From assembly GCA_036351435.1 (NCBI GenBank), contig JAZBPA010000171.1, positions 1 through 23,899 of the forward strand: a DNA stretch of 23,899 nt. The letters run 5' to 3'. The notes beneath the pieces were generated by a model. That model had not been told where the DNA came from. It saw nothing but the letters and a program-made list of their open reading frames with translations, and ran no database searches. Position 1 is the stretch's first letter. Every line of letters begins with the position of its first letter. Shown one piece after another: positions 6,528 to 13,939 of the stretch. The translations under genes were made by a program, and so were the position numbers. The stretch comes from JAAUQA01 sp036351435 (GTDB taxonomy: Bacteria > Pseudomonadota > Gammaproteobacteria > Competibacterales > Competibacteraceae).

Positions 6528-7334
6528 TCACGAAACAGCATCCCGTTCTTCGCTAAACGTCCGGTAGGCCAGTTGGAGATCATCCCAGGCTTTGCGCTTT
6601 TCTCGCGGTGAGCGCAGCAGATAGGCTGGATGGTAACAAACCACTACGGGAATATCGCCCGGTTGATAACGGTGTATCCGATTACGCAGCTTGCCTACCG
6701 GCACATCGGTCTGTAACAGATTTTGCGCGGCGATACGTCCCACCGCCAAGATGATCTTGGGATTAAGCAAAGCAATCTGCCGTGCCAAAAACGGCCAACA
6801 GCAACGCACCTCTTCAGGGGCGGGATCGCGATTTTTGGGTGGTCGGCATTTCAGAATATTGGCGATGAAGACCTGTTCCCGCTGCAATCCCAAGGCCAGC
6901 AACATAGCATCCAGCAGCTTGCCCGCGCGCCCGACGAAGGGTTCGCCCAGGCGATCTTCATCAGCGCCGGGCGCTTCTCCGATAACTAACCAGTCTGCTT
7001 GTTGACTACCTACCCCGAATACGGTCTGCGTGCGTCCTTCGTGCAAGGTGCAGGCGGTGCAGCCGCTAACTTCGCTGTGCAATGCCTCCCAGTCCATATC
7101 GGCAATGCGAATGGAACGTTCATCTTGCCGGGGGAGGGCAGTGGGCTGTTCAGCGGCCTTATCGTCGACCGGCTCGGTCGGCATCATGGGAACTTCCAGC
7201 GGATTGATGTTCTGAGGCTCAATTAAAGCATCCGATGTGAGTGCAGCAGATCCTAGCGGCAGTGGGCGGCGCAACTCCCATGACTGCACACCCAGTGCAG
7301 CCAGATACCGGGCTTTGGACACGCTGTTGGCCAT
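6528..7334 (-). CDS. Uracil-DNA glycosylase, family 4-type with Fe-S cluster
   Basis: A 268-residue uracil-DNA glycosylase that removes uracil from DNA. Four cluster cysteines are visible: C92 and C95 (GCTAC), C163 (LKCRPPKNRDP) and C178 or C179. Motif 1 is GEAPGADED (119-127) and motif 3 is HPAYLLR (235-241), where the His stabilises the uracil. The first 90 residues are a family-typical extension (YLAALGVQSWELR) plus a variable Pro/Glu-rich linker, as in gammaproteobacterial members once annotated as phage SPO1 DNA-polymerase-related proteins. The gene starts 5 bases after the leuA stop, with only a weak ribosome site, so translation coupling to leuA is likely. Confidence 0.92.
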   Translation of the reverse strand: MANSVSKARYLAALGVQSWELRRPLPLGSAALTSDALIEPQNINPLEVPMMPTEPVDDKAAEQPTALPRQDERSIRIADMDWEALHSEVSGCTACTLHEGRTQTVFGVGSQQADWLVIGEAPGADEDRLGEPFVGRAGKLLDAMLLALGLQREQVFIANILKCRPPKNRDPAPEEVRCCWPFLARQIALLNPKIILAVGRIAAQNLLQTDVPVGKLRNRIHRYQPGDIPVVVCYHPAYLLRSPREKRKAWDDLQLAYRTFSEERDAVS

Positions 7335-7339
7335 CCGGC

Positions 7340-8881
7340 TTACACGTGGCCGAGTTGGGGGTGAGCTCGTTCCAGTGGTTGTAATATCTTATTGAGCGCG
7401 TTGATATAGGCTTTGGCGGAAGCGATCACGATGTCGGTATCCGCACCCTGGCCGTTGACAATGCGCCCGTCTTTTTCCACCCTCACCGTCACTTCACCTT
7501 GCGCATCGGTGCCGCTGGTAATGCTGTTGACCGAGTACAGTTGTAATGTGGAATCGGTTTGCAACATGCTTTCAATCGCTTTGAAAGCGGCATCAACGGG
7601 TCCGCTGCCGTAGGCCGTGTGACGCTGCTCTTCGCCATCCACCGCCAGAGTCACTTGAGCGTGCGGTGTTTCGCCGGTTTCCGAACAGACCCGCAGATAG
7701 ACCAAGCGCACCCGCTCGTTGACCGCCGATAAGTTGGTTTCGGTGATCAACGCTTGGATGTCTTCGTCGTAGATCTCGGTTTTCTTGTCCGCTAACTCCT
7801 TAAACCGGGCGAACGCCAGATTAATCTCTTCCTCCGATCCCAACGCGATGCCCAATTCTTCCAAACGTCGCCGAAAGGCGTTGCGCCCGGACAGTTTACC
7901 CAGCACGATGCGATTGGTATTCCAACCGACATCTTCGGCGCGCATGATTTCATAGGTTTCGCGGTGTTTCAGTACCCCGTCCTGATGAATGCCGGATTCA
8001 TGGGCAAAGGCATTGGCGCCGACAATGGCTTTGTTGGGCTGGACTGGAAACCCGGTAATGCCGGACACCAAACGCGAGGCCGGGACGATCTGAGTGGTAT
8101 CAATGTTGGTATCGCAGGAGAAGAGATCGCGCCGGGTACGCACCGCCATTACGATCTCTTCCAATGCGGCATTGCCCGCACGCTCCCCCAACCCGTTGAT
8201 CGTGCATTCGACTTGGCGCGCTCCGCTTAAAACTGCCGCCAGAGAATTGGCTACTGCTAGGCCTAAGTCGTTGTGACAATGCACCGAAAACACCGCCTTA
8301 TCGGCGTTCGGTACCCGCTCCAGCAATTGCCGAATGATGAAGGCATAGCGTTCCGGTACGCTATAGCCGACGGTATCCGGAATATTAATGGTGGTCGCGC
8401 CCGCGTCAATGGCCGCTTCGACAATGCGGCACAGAAAATCCAGTTCGGAACGGCCCGCGTCCTCGGCGGAGAACTCCACATCATCGGTCCAGTTTCGAGC
8501 CAGTTGTACGGCAGCTACCGCTTGTTCGAGCACCTGTTCCGGTTCCAGCCGCAGCTTCATCTGCATGTGGATGGGCGAGGTGGCGATAAAGGTGTGGATA
8601 CGGCCGGCATTAGCGTCTCGCAATGCTTCACCGGCCCGGTCGATGTCGGCTTGAGCAGCCCTAGCCAGACCACACACGACGCTGTCTTTCACTGCACGGG
8701 CGACCGCTTGGACAGCCTCGAAATCACCACTGCTGGCAATGGGAAACCCGGCCTCAATGACATCCACCCGCATCCGTTCCAACATCTTGGCGATGCGGAC
8801 CTTTTCATCCCGGGTCATGGACGCTCCCGGACTCTGTTCGCCATCACGCAGGGTGGTATCGAAAACGATTAACTTGTTCAT
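7340..8881 (-). CDS. leuA: 2-isopropylmalate synthase
   Basis: A 513-residue enzyme for the first committed step of leucine synthesis: acetyl-CoA plus 2-ketoisovalerate gives 2-isopropylmalate. The TIM-barrel HMGL-like domain begins with FDTTLRDGEQSPGASM (7-22) and contains the metal-binding HCHNDLGLAVANS and the NGLGERAGNAALEE motif. The C-terminal third is the LeuA allosteric domain that senses leucine. The ATG at 8881 is the true start: a GGAG lies 9 bases upstream and residue 1 aligns with the family, whereas the longer open frame to 9070 adds unrelated sequence overlapping pssA. It uses the product of the ilv genes upstream, and the order ilvBHC-pssA-leuA is a known arrangement. Confidence 0.96.
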   Translation of the reverse strand: MNKLIVFDTTLRDGEQSPGASMTRDEKVRIAKMLERMRVDVIEAGFPIASSGDFEAVQAVARAVKDSVVCGLARAAQADIDRAGEALRDANAGRIHTFIATSPIHMQMKLRLEPEQVLEQAVAAVQLARNWTDDVEFSAEDAGRSELDFLCRIVEAAIDAGATTINIPDTVGYSVPERYAFIIRQLLERVPNADKAVFSVHCHNDLGLAVANSLAAVLSGARQVECTINGLGERAGNAALEEIVMAVRTRRDLFSCDTNIDTTQIVPASRLVSGITGFPVQPNKAIVGANAFAHESGIHQDGVLKHRETYEIMRAEDVGWNTNRIVLGKLSGRNAFRRRLEELGIALGSEEEINLAFARFKELADKKTEIYDEDIQALITETNLSAVNERVRLVYLRVCSETGETPHAQVTLAVDGEEQRHTAYGSGPVDAAFKAIESMLQTDSTLQLYSVNSITSGTDAQGEVTVRVEKDGRIVNGQGADTDIVIASAKAYINALNKILQPLERAHPQLGHV

Positions 8882-8936
8882 GGTGGTGGTCTCCGCAGCC
8901 GGTATTGAGTTTTTATGAGTCGGCCATTCCGAATGA

Positions 8937-9719
8937 TTAGTGTTTTTCCTCGACGCTATCGGCTGCCCGGCGTCGTGCCCGCTGCCTAAATCGCAGCAAC
9001 CACAGCAAAGGCCCCGACAGGCCGTAAGCAAAGAAAATGGTAAACAGGGTTTTAGGGGTGTCGATGGCAATCAACACCAGGATCAGAATAACGATCAGGA
9101 TGGTTTCGAAACGGACGCGTCCCCGCAGATCCAATTGTTTAAAACTGTGAAACAAAACCCGGCTGACCATCAGCAAACTGGCGCCAATCGTGACGAATAA
9201 CGCCGGCCATAGCATATCCTCGCCATGCAGCCCTAGATCGTCGCTGATCCACACCAAACCGACTACGATGGCTGCCGCTGAAGGGCTAGGCAGACCCATG
9301 AAATAGCGTTTGTCCGTGCTGCCGACTTGGGTATTGAACCGCGCCAACCGCAACGCCGTACATGCCGCATAAGCAAAGGCGACCAACCAACCCACTTTGC
9401 CGGGAATCCGGCCAAATTCGGCCATGCTGGACAAGGCCCATTGATACATCACCAGCGCCGGCGCGAGACCGAAGGAAACCATATCCGCCAGGCTGTCAAA
9501 CTCAGCCCCGAACGCGCTTTCGGTGTTGGTCAGTCGGGCTACCCGCCCGTCCAGACCATCCAACACCATAGCGACAAATACCGCAATCGCAGCCGGTTCG
9601 AAGCGACCGTGCATGGATGCGACGATGGCATAAAATCCCGCAAATAACGCTGCTGCGGTAAAGATGTTCGGCAGCAGATAAATGCCCCGGTGACGCTTGA
9701 TATCATCGATTTCGTTCAT
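8937..9719 (-). CDS. pssA: CDP-diacylglycerol-serine O-phosphatidyltransferase
   Basis: A 260-residue integral membrane enzyme that makes phosphatidylserine from CDP-diacylglycerol and serine, the precursor of phosphatidylethanolamine. The CDP-alcohol phosphotransferase motif is complete: D57, G58, A61, R62, G71, D75 and D79. Hydrophobic segments surround it (about 15-36, 42-56, 85-105, 145-165 and several near the C-terminus). The end is basic and cytoplasmic (RFRQRARRRAAD). This is the membrane type II form, not the soluble E. coli type. An adjacent GTG at 9722 would add one residue; the ATG at 9719 is preferred. It sits between ilvC and leuA with gaps of about 50 bases, a conserved but functionally odd placement. 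Confidence 0.94.
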   Translation of the reverse strand: MNEIDDIKRHRGIYLLPNIFTAAALFAGFYAIVASMHGRFEPAAIAVFVAMVLDGLDGRVARLTNTESAFGAEFDSLADMVSFGLAPALVMYQWALSSMAEFGRIPGKVGWLVAFAYAACTALRLARFNTQVGSTDKRYFMGLPSPSAAAIVVGLVWISDDLGLHGEDMLWPALFVTIGASLLMVSRVLFHSFKQLDLRGRVRFETILIVILILVLIAIDTPKTLFTIFFAYGLSGPLLWLLRFRQRARRRAADSVEEKH

Positions 9720-9770
9720 CACCGGGATGCTCTGAGGGGCGGATTGAAAGTTCCGCAGCAGTCGCAGGGA

Positions 9771-10790
9771 TCAGTTCTTGCTGGTGTCGACCAAACGTTT
9801 GGCTTTGATCCAGGGCATCATATCACGCAGTTGTCCACCCACTTGCTCAAGTTGATGCTCACGGCTGATCCGGCGCATGGCCTTGAGAGTAGCCGCGCCA
9901 GCTTGGTTTTCCGCAATGAATTCACGGGCGAACTGACCGCGTTGAATCTCACTCAGAATACGCCGCATCTCTTCCCGAGTCTGCTCGGTGATAATGCGCG
10001 GACCACGGGTCAGATCGCCGTATTCTGCAGTATTGGAGATGGAATAGCGCATGTTGGCGATGCCGCCTTCGTACATCAGATCGACGATCAATTTCAGTTC
10101 ATGCAAACATTCAAAATAAGCCATCTCCGGAGCATAACCTGCTTCCACCAGGGTCTCGAAGCCGGCCTGTGCCAAAGCGGTCAAACCGCCGCACAACACG
10201 GCTTGTTCCCCGAATAAGTCGGTCTCGGTTTCTTCCCGGAAATTGGTTTCGATAACGCCGGCTCGGCCCGCACCGATAGCCGAGGCATAGGATAAAGCCA
10301 GTTCCTTCGCTTGGCCGCTGGCGTCCTGGTGGATGGCGATCAGGCTGGGCACGCCACCGCCTTCCGTGTAGGTCGAACGCACCAAGTGGCCGGGTCCTTT
10401 GGGAGCGATCATGATGACATCAAGATCCGAACGCGGCTCGATCTGGCCGAAGTGAATATTAAAGCCGTGCGCAAATGCCAGGGCGGCGCCGTGTTTCAGA
10501 TTGGGGGCAATTTGTTCCCGGTATATCCGCGCTTGATGCTCATCCGGAGCTAGGATCATGACCAGATCCGCAGCAGCGACCGCCTCTTCAACACTACGCA
10601 CAGCCAGACCCGCGCCTTCCGCCTTGGCGACGGAGGCCGAATCGGGACGCAGACCGACCAGCACGTTGGCTACGCCGGAGTCCTTGAGGTTATTCGCATG
10701 GGCATGACCCTGTGAACCATAACCGATCACGGTTACGGTTTTGCGCTGAATGATGGACAGGTCGGCGTCTTTGTCGTAATAAATTTTCAT
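9771..10790 (-). CDS. ilvC: Ketol-acid reductoisomerase (class I, NADP-dependent)
   Basis: A 339-residue enzyme that isomerises and reduces acetolactate or acetohydroxybutyrate in valine and isoleucine synthesis. The N-terminal Rossmann domain has the dinucleotide loop VIGYGSQGHAHA (21-32). The C-terminal knotted domain holds the acidic Mg-binding segment FREETETDLFGEQAVLCGG and the ECLHELKLIVDLMYEGG helix. Length is that of the short class I enzymes. The ATG at 10790 (MKIYYDKDAD) is chosen because AGGAA stands about 9 bases upstream and homologues start there; the frame extending to 10838 crosses a terminator hairpin. That hairpin lies directly upstream, so ilvC expression may depend on read-through or its own promoter. 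Confidence 0.96.
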   Translation of the reverse strand: MKIYYDKDADLSIIQRKTVTVIGYGSQGHAHANNLKDSGVANVLVGLRPDSASVAKAEGAGLAVRSVEEAVAAADLVMILAPDEHQARIYREQIAPNLKHGAALAFAHGFNIHFGQIEPRSDLDVIMIAPKGPGHLVRSTYTEGGGVPSLIAIHQDASGQAKELALSYASAIGAGRAGVIETNFREETETDLFGEQAVLCGGLTALAQAGFETLVEAGYAPEMAYFECLHELKLIVDLMYEGGIANMRYSISNTAEYGDLTRGPRIITEQTREEMRRILSEIQRGQFAREFIAENQAGAATLKAMRRISREHQLEQVGGQLRDMMPWIKAKRLVDTSKN

Positions 10791-10811
10791 GATGCAACGG
10801 TTCCTGATCGG

Positions 10812-10849
10812 AGAAAAGAAAAAGGCCGACCTCGGCAAGAAGTCGGCCT
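10812..10849 (-). terminator. Intrinsic terminator between ilvH and ilvC
   Basis: Read on the minus strand: AGGCCGAC, an 11-base loop, GTCGGCCT, then TTTTCTTTTCT. This is a perfect 8-bp GC-rich stem with a strong U tract. It begins 8 bases after the ilvH stop and ends 22 bases before the ilvC ATG. By structure it is a canonical Rho-independent terminator inside what is otherwise an ilvBHC operon, so it may reduce or gate ilvC, pssA and leuA expression. Confidence 0.85.
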
Positions 10850-10856
10850 GGTCAGT

Positions 10857-11348
10857 CTAGATGCGTAGCGCGCGTTGACCGCGGGTAATGCCGGTGACAC
10901 CGGAACGAACAACTTCCAGAATATCGTCATGATCAACGGAACTGAGGAAACCGTCCAGCTTATCGCTGGTGCCGGTCAACTCAATCGTATAACTACTGTC
11001 GTTCGCATCAATGATGCGGCCGCGAAAAATGTCGGTTAGGCGATACATCTCGGAACGCTGCTCGCCGGTGGCCTTGACTTTGACCATCATCAACTCGCGT
11101 TCGATATGGCTGCCTTCGGTGAGATCGCTTAATTTGACCACATCGACCAACTTGTTCAGCTGCTTGACGATCTGTTCGATGATGTCATCCGATCCACGGG
11201 TAACCAAGGTCATCCGTGACAGGGTCGGATCTTCGGTCGGCGCTACGGTCAAGCTTTCGATGTTGTAGCCACGCGCCGAAAATAAATTGGCTACCCGGCA
11301 CAGTGCGCCGGCCTCGTTTTCCAATAAAATTGAGATTATGTGTCGCAT
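10857..11348 (-). CDS. ilvH: Acetolactate synthase, small regulatory subunit
   Basis: A 163-residue regulatory subunit of acetohydroxyacid synthase. The N-terminal ACT domain, which binds valine for feedback inhibition, is complete: MRHIISILLENEAGALCRVANLFSARGYNIESLTVAPTED. The C-terminal domain that contacts the catalytic subunit includes VVKLSDLTEGSHIERELMMVKV and ends SGVTGITRGQRALRI. Length equals the E. coli IlvH (163). It starts 2 bases after the stop of the large-subunit gene, a tight coupling expected for equimolar subunits. Its stop is followed by a strong terminator before ilvC. Confidence 0.96.
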   Translation of the reverse strand: MRHIISILLENEAGALCRVANLFSARGYNIESLTVAPTEDPTLSRMTLVTRGSDDIIEQIVKQLNKLVDVVKLSDLTEGSHIERELMMVKVKATGEQRSEMYRLTDIFRGRIIDANDSSYTIELTGTSDKLDGFLSSVDHDDILEVVRSGVTGITRGQRALRI

Positions 11349-11350
11349 AA

Positions 11351-13093
11351 TTACACCAACACCATGCCTTCTTCGTGGGTGGAAACCATTTTATCCCGAC
11401 CGGCCAATAACATTTCATTCTGACCGCCGCCTGCAGGAATCATCGGGAAGACATTCTCTTCCTGATCAGTGATGAAATCCATGAACACGGTACGATCTTT
11501 GATTGCCAATGCTTCACGAAAGGCACTTTCAACATCATGGGGCTGTTCGATCATCATCCCCACATGGCCATAAGCCTCGGCTAACTTCACGAAATCCGGC
11601 AATGCTTCCATGTAGGTCATGGAGTAGCGTTTTTCGTAGAAAAACTCCTGCCATTGCCGCACCATGCCCAAATAGCGATTGTTCAAATTCACTACGATGA
11701 CCGGGGTATGGTATTGCAGCATGGTGGACAGTTCCTGCAGCATCATCTGGATGCTGCCCTCGCCGGTGATGCACACCACATCGCGGTCGGGAAAAGCGAA
11801 TTTGGCACCCATCGCGGCCGGCAAACCAAACCCCATAGTGCCTAATCCACCGGAGTTGATCCATTGCCGCGGGCGATCAAAATGATAATACTGCGCCGCC
11901 CACATCTGATGCTGGCCGACATCGGAAGTAATAATCGCCTGTCCCTGGGTCGCTTCGTAGAGCTTTTCGATGACATACTGGGGTTTGATCAGCGTGTCGC
12001 TTTGCTCGTATTTCAGCGATTGCACCGCACGCCATTCGTCGATCTGCTTCCACCATAGGGCCAGGGCTTCGGCGTCCGGCTTCATACCGCTTTCCCGGAT
12101 GATTTCGATCATTGAACGCAACACCTGGGGCACAGAGCCGACGATGGGAATATCGACCTTGACGGTCTTGGAGATCGACGATGGGTCGACATCCACATGC
12201 ACGATGCGTGCGTGGGGGCAGAACTTGCTGAGTTCACCGGTCACCCGATCATCAAACCGTGCGCCGATGGCGATAAGTACATCGCACTCATGCATGCCCA
12301 TATTGGCTTCATAGGTGCCGTGCATACCCAACATACCGATGAACTGAGGATCGGTACCCGGATAGGCACCCAACCCCATCAAGGTATTGGTAATTGGATA
12401 GCCCAGAATGCGAGTTAGCTCGACCAGCTCTTTGGAACCTTCGCCCAGAATGACACCACCACCGGTGTAAATCATTGGCCGTTTCGCTTCGACCATCATC
12501 TCTACGGCCTTGCGAATCTGGCCGCTATGGCCCTTCACTGTGGGGCTGTATGAGCGCATCTTGATTTTCTTCGGGTAGACGAACTCAGTTTTGGCCGCAG
12601 TGACATCCTTGGGCAGATCGACAACCACCGGCCCGGGTCGACCTGTGGTCGCGATATAAAACGCTTTTTTGATGGTCTCAGCGAGCTGCGTCACGTCTTT
12701 GACCAGGAAGTTATGCTTGACGCACGGGCGGGTAATGCCGACTGAATCGACTTCTTGGAAGGCATCATTACCGATCAGCTTGGTGGGAACCTGCCCACAA
12801 ATCACGACCATAGGGACGGAGTCCATGTAAGCGGTCGCGATACCCGTTACCGTGTTGGTCAAGCCGGGGCCGGAAGTGACCAATACAACGCCCGGCTTAC
12901 CCGTGGCGCGGGCTAAGCCATCGGCAGCGTGGGCGGCGCCCTGTTCATGACGCACCAGAATGTGATTGACATCATTCTGCTGATAAAGCGCATCATAAAC
13001 GTGCAAAATGGCACCACCAGGATAACCAAATACGTACTCGACACCCTCTTCCTTAAGGCAACGGACAACGATTTCGGCACCGGTTAATTCCAT
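11351..13093 (-). CDS. ilvB: Acetolactate synthase, large catalytic subunit
   Basis: A 580-residue thiamine-diphosphate enzyme that condenses pyruvate with pyruvate or 2-ketobutyrate. The activating glutamate is E50 in RHEQGAAHAADG. The FAD/beta-domain is in the middle (about 190-340). The ThDP and Mg motif near 444 reads GEGSIQM with Asn472 at its far end; Glu replaces the commoner Asp of GDG, which I believe is seen in other gammaproteobacterial copies. It resembles the IlvI type, so ilvI is an equally valid symbol. The ATG at 13093 has GAGGAG about 8 bases upstream. It opens the ilvBHC cluster, and its leader carries a small hairpin. Confidence 0.95.
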   Translation of the reverse strand: MELTGAEIVVRCLKEEGVEYVFGYPGGAILHVYDALYQQNDVNHILVRHEQGAAHAADGLARATGKPGVVLVTSGPGLTNTVTGIATAYMDSVPMVVICGQVPTKLIGNDAFQEVDSVGITRPCVKHNFLVKDVTQLAETIKKAFYIATTGRPGPVVVDLPKDVTAAKTEFVYPKKIKMRSYSPTVKGHSGQIRKAVEMMVEAKRPMIYTGGGVILGEGSKELVELTRILGYPITNTLMGLGAYPGTDPQFIGMLGMHGTYEANMGMHECDVLIAIGARFDDRVTGELSKFCPHARIVHVDVDPSSISKTVKVDIPIVGSVPQVLRSMIEIIRESGMKPDAEALALWWKQIDEWRAVQSLKYEQSDTLIKPQYVIEKLYEATQGQAIITSDVGQHQMWAAQYYHFDRPRQWINSGGLGTMGFGLPAAMGAKFAFPDRDVVCITGEGSIQMMLQELSTMLQYHTPVIVVNLNNRYLGMVRQWQEFFYEKRYSMTYMEALPDFVKLAEAYGHVGMMIEQPHDVESAFREALAIKDRTVFMDFITDQEENVFPMIPAGGGQNEMLLAGRDKMVSTHEEGMVLV

Positions 13094-13156
13094 AGCGTTC
13101 AGCTCCTCATGCTAAGGATTGGGGACGATTAAGAGAAGATGGAGTTCCAGACATAC

Positions 13157-13203
13157 GGTCGTGATTGTAACGACCTTTGAATTCCTACATGTTGGGCAGT
13201 ATA
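13157..13203 (-). promoter_or_regulatory. Possible ilvB promoter and leader hairpin
   Basis: On the minus strand a TATACT hexamer (13198-13203) could be a -10 box about 100 bases before ilvB; no convincing -35 was found. Downstream, GGTCGT and ACGACC (13157-13162 with 13170-13175) form a 6-bp hairpin with a 7-base loop in the predicted leader. No U tract follows, so it is not a terminator by itself. Confidence 0.3.
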
Positions 13204-13253
13204 CAATAATTATGACTTGATTATTAAGCTTTGAAAATGCTCAATTTACCGAG

Positions 13254-13269
13254 ACATATTCGAATATGT
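13254..13269. promoter_or_regulatory. 16-bp perfect palindrome in the ilvB/DUF4124 divergent region
   Basis: ACATATTCGAATATGT is a perfect 16-bp palindrome in the AT-rich region between two divergently transcribed genes, about 160 bases from ilvB and 90 from the DUF4124 gene. This is the size and symmetry of an operator for a dimeric regulator. No regulator can be assigned from the sequence. Confidence 0.35.
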
Positions 13270-13359
13270 GCTGAGTTGAGTAACACAGCAAAAAAATCTC
13301 ATTTTATTATATGATTCAGGTGATTCGGCGGAATAGCCCCTAAATGGTTGGAGGAAACG

Positions 13360-13839
13360 ATGAAGTTCATTCTTTTTTTTGCGGCATTGTTATGCAGCTT
13401 TTCGGTGCCAGCTCAAGTCATTCACTTAGCGCAGGCGCCAGGCGAGGTGATTTATAAATGGCGGGATGCTGAGGGTAAATTGCAGTATACCGAAGTGCCA
13501 CCCCCAACCGGCTTTGAATTTGAGCAACTGAATAAACCTGCGCCACCCAAAGACAACCCTGAAGAAGCGATGGAAAAACTGCGAGAGCAAGTTGAAGCCG
13601 CGGATAAAGCCCGTGAAGAAGCCGAGCAACAACAACAAACTGAACAGCAAAAACAGGATCGCGCAGAATTATTTGCTAAGAACTGCGAAACCGCAAGGAA
13701 TAACGTGAAAGCCTTGGAAGGCAGTCAACCCGTGGTGCGTACCAATGCAGAAGGTCAGCGGATCGTGTTGGATACTGAGCAACGCAATGCCGCGTTGGCC
13801 CAAGCTCGCAAAGACATGACTTACTACTGCAATCCTTAA
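13360..13839 (+). CDS. Exported DUF4124 domain protein
   Basis: A 159-residue protein with a signal peptide (MKFILFFAALLCSFSVPAQV, cleavage near residues 19-26). The DUF4124 domain follows (EVIYKWRDAEGKLQYTEVPPPTGFEFEQL), then a Pro-rich hinge and a charged, Gln/Glu-rich coiled coil of about 50 residues (EKLREQ...QQQQTEQQKQDRAEL). The end has two cysteines (C at NCETARNN and at YYCNP) that could form a disulphide in the periplasm. The family is common in gamma- and betaproteobacteria and its function is unknown. The ATG at 13360 follows GGAGG at 13350-13354; the in-frame TTG at 13348 is rejected because it overlaps that site. Confidence 0.85.
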   Translation: MKFILFFAALLCSFSVPAQVIHLAQAPGEVIYKWRDAEGKLQYTEVPPPTGFEFEQLNKPAPPKDNPEEAMEKLREQVEAADKAREEAEQQQQTEQQKQDRAELFAKNCETARNNVKALEGSQPVVRTNAEGQRIVLDTEQRNAALAQARKDMTYYCNP

Positions 13840-13865
13840 TCTTCACCACTCATCCGGCACGTAGC

Positions 13866-13912
13866 CCGGCCAAGGCTGAACAGGATGTGTCATCCTGTTC
13901 AGCCTTGGCCGG
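13866..13912. terminator. 22-bp perfect hairpin between DUF4124 gene and proS
   Basis: Positions 13866-13887 and 13891-13912 are perfectly complementary over 22 bp, leaving a 3-base loop. It starts 26 bases after the DUF4124 stop and ends 27 bases before the proS start. No U tract follows on either strand, so it could act as a Rho-assisted or bidirectional barrier, an mRNA 3' stabiliser, or a dispersed palindromic repeat. The stem is unusually long and perfect for a terminator. Confidence 0.6.
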
Positions 13913-13939
13913 ACGATCGGCTGTGGAGCCCCTCACATT

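Noticed and set aside
8273..8872. 199-codon plus-strand frame inside leuA
   Set aside because: It is antisense to a complete, well-conserved leuA and has no recognisable domain.
8882..9070. N-terminal extension of leuA
   Set aside because: It is Cys-rich, unlike the family, and overlaps pssA; the ATG at 8881 has a ribosome site and matches homologues.
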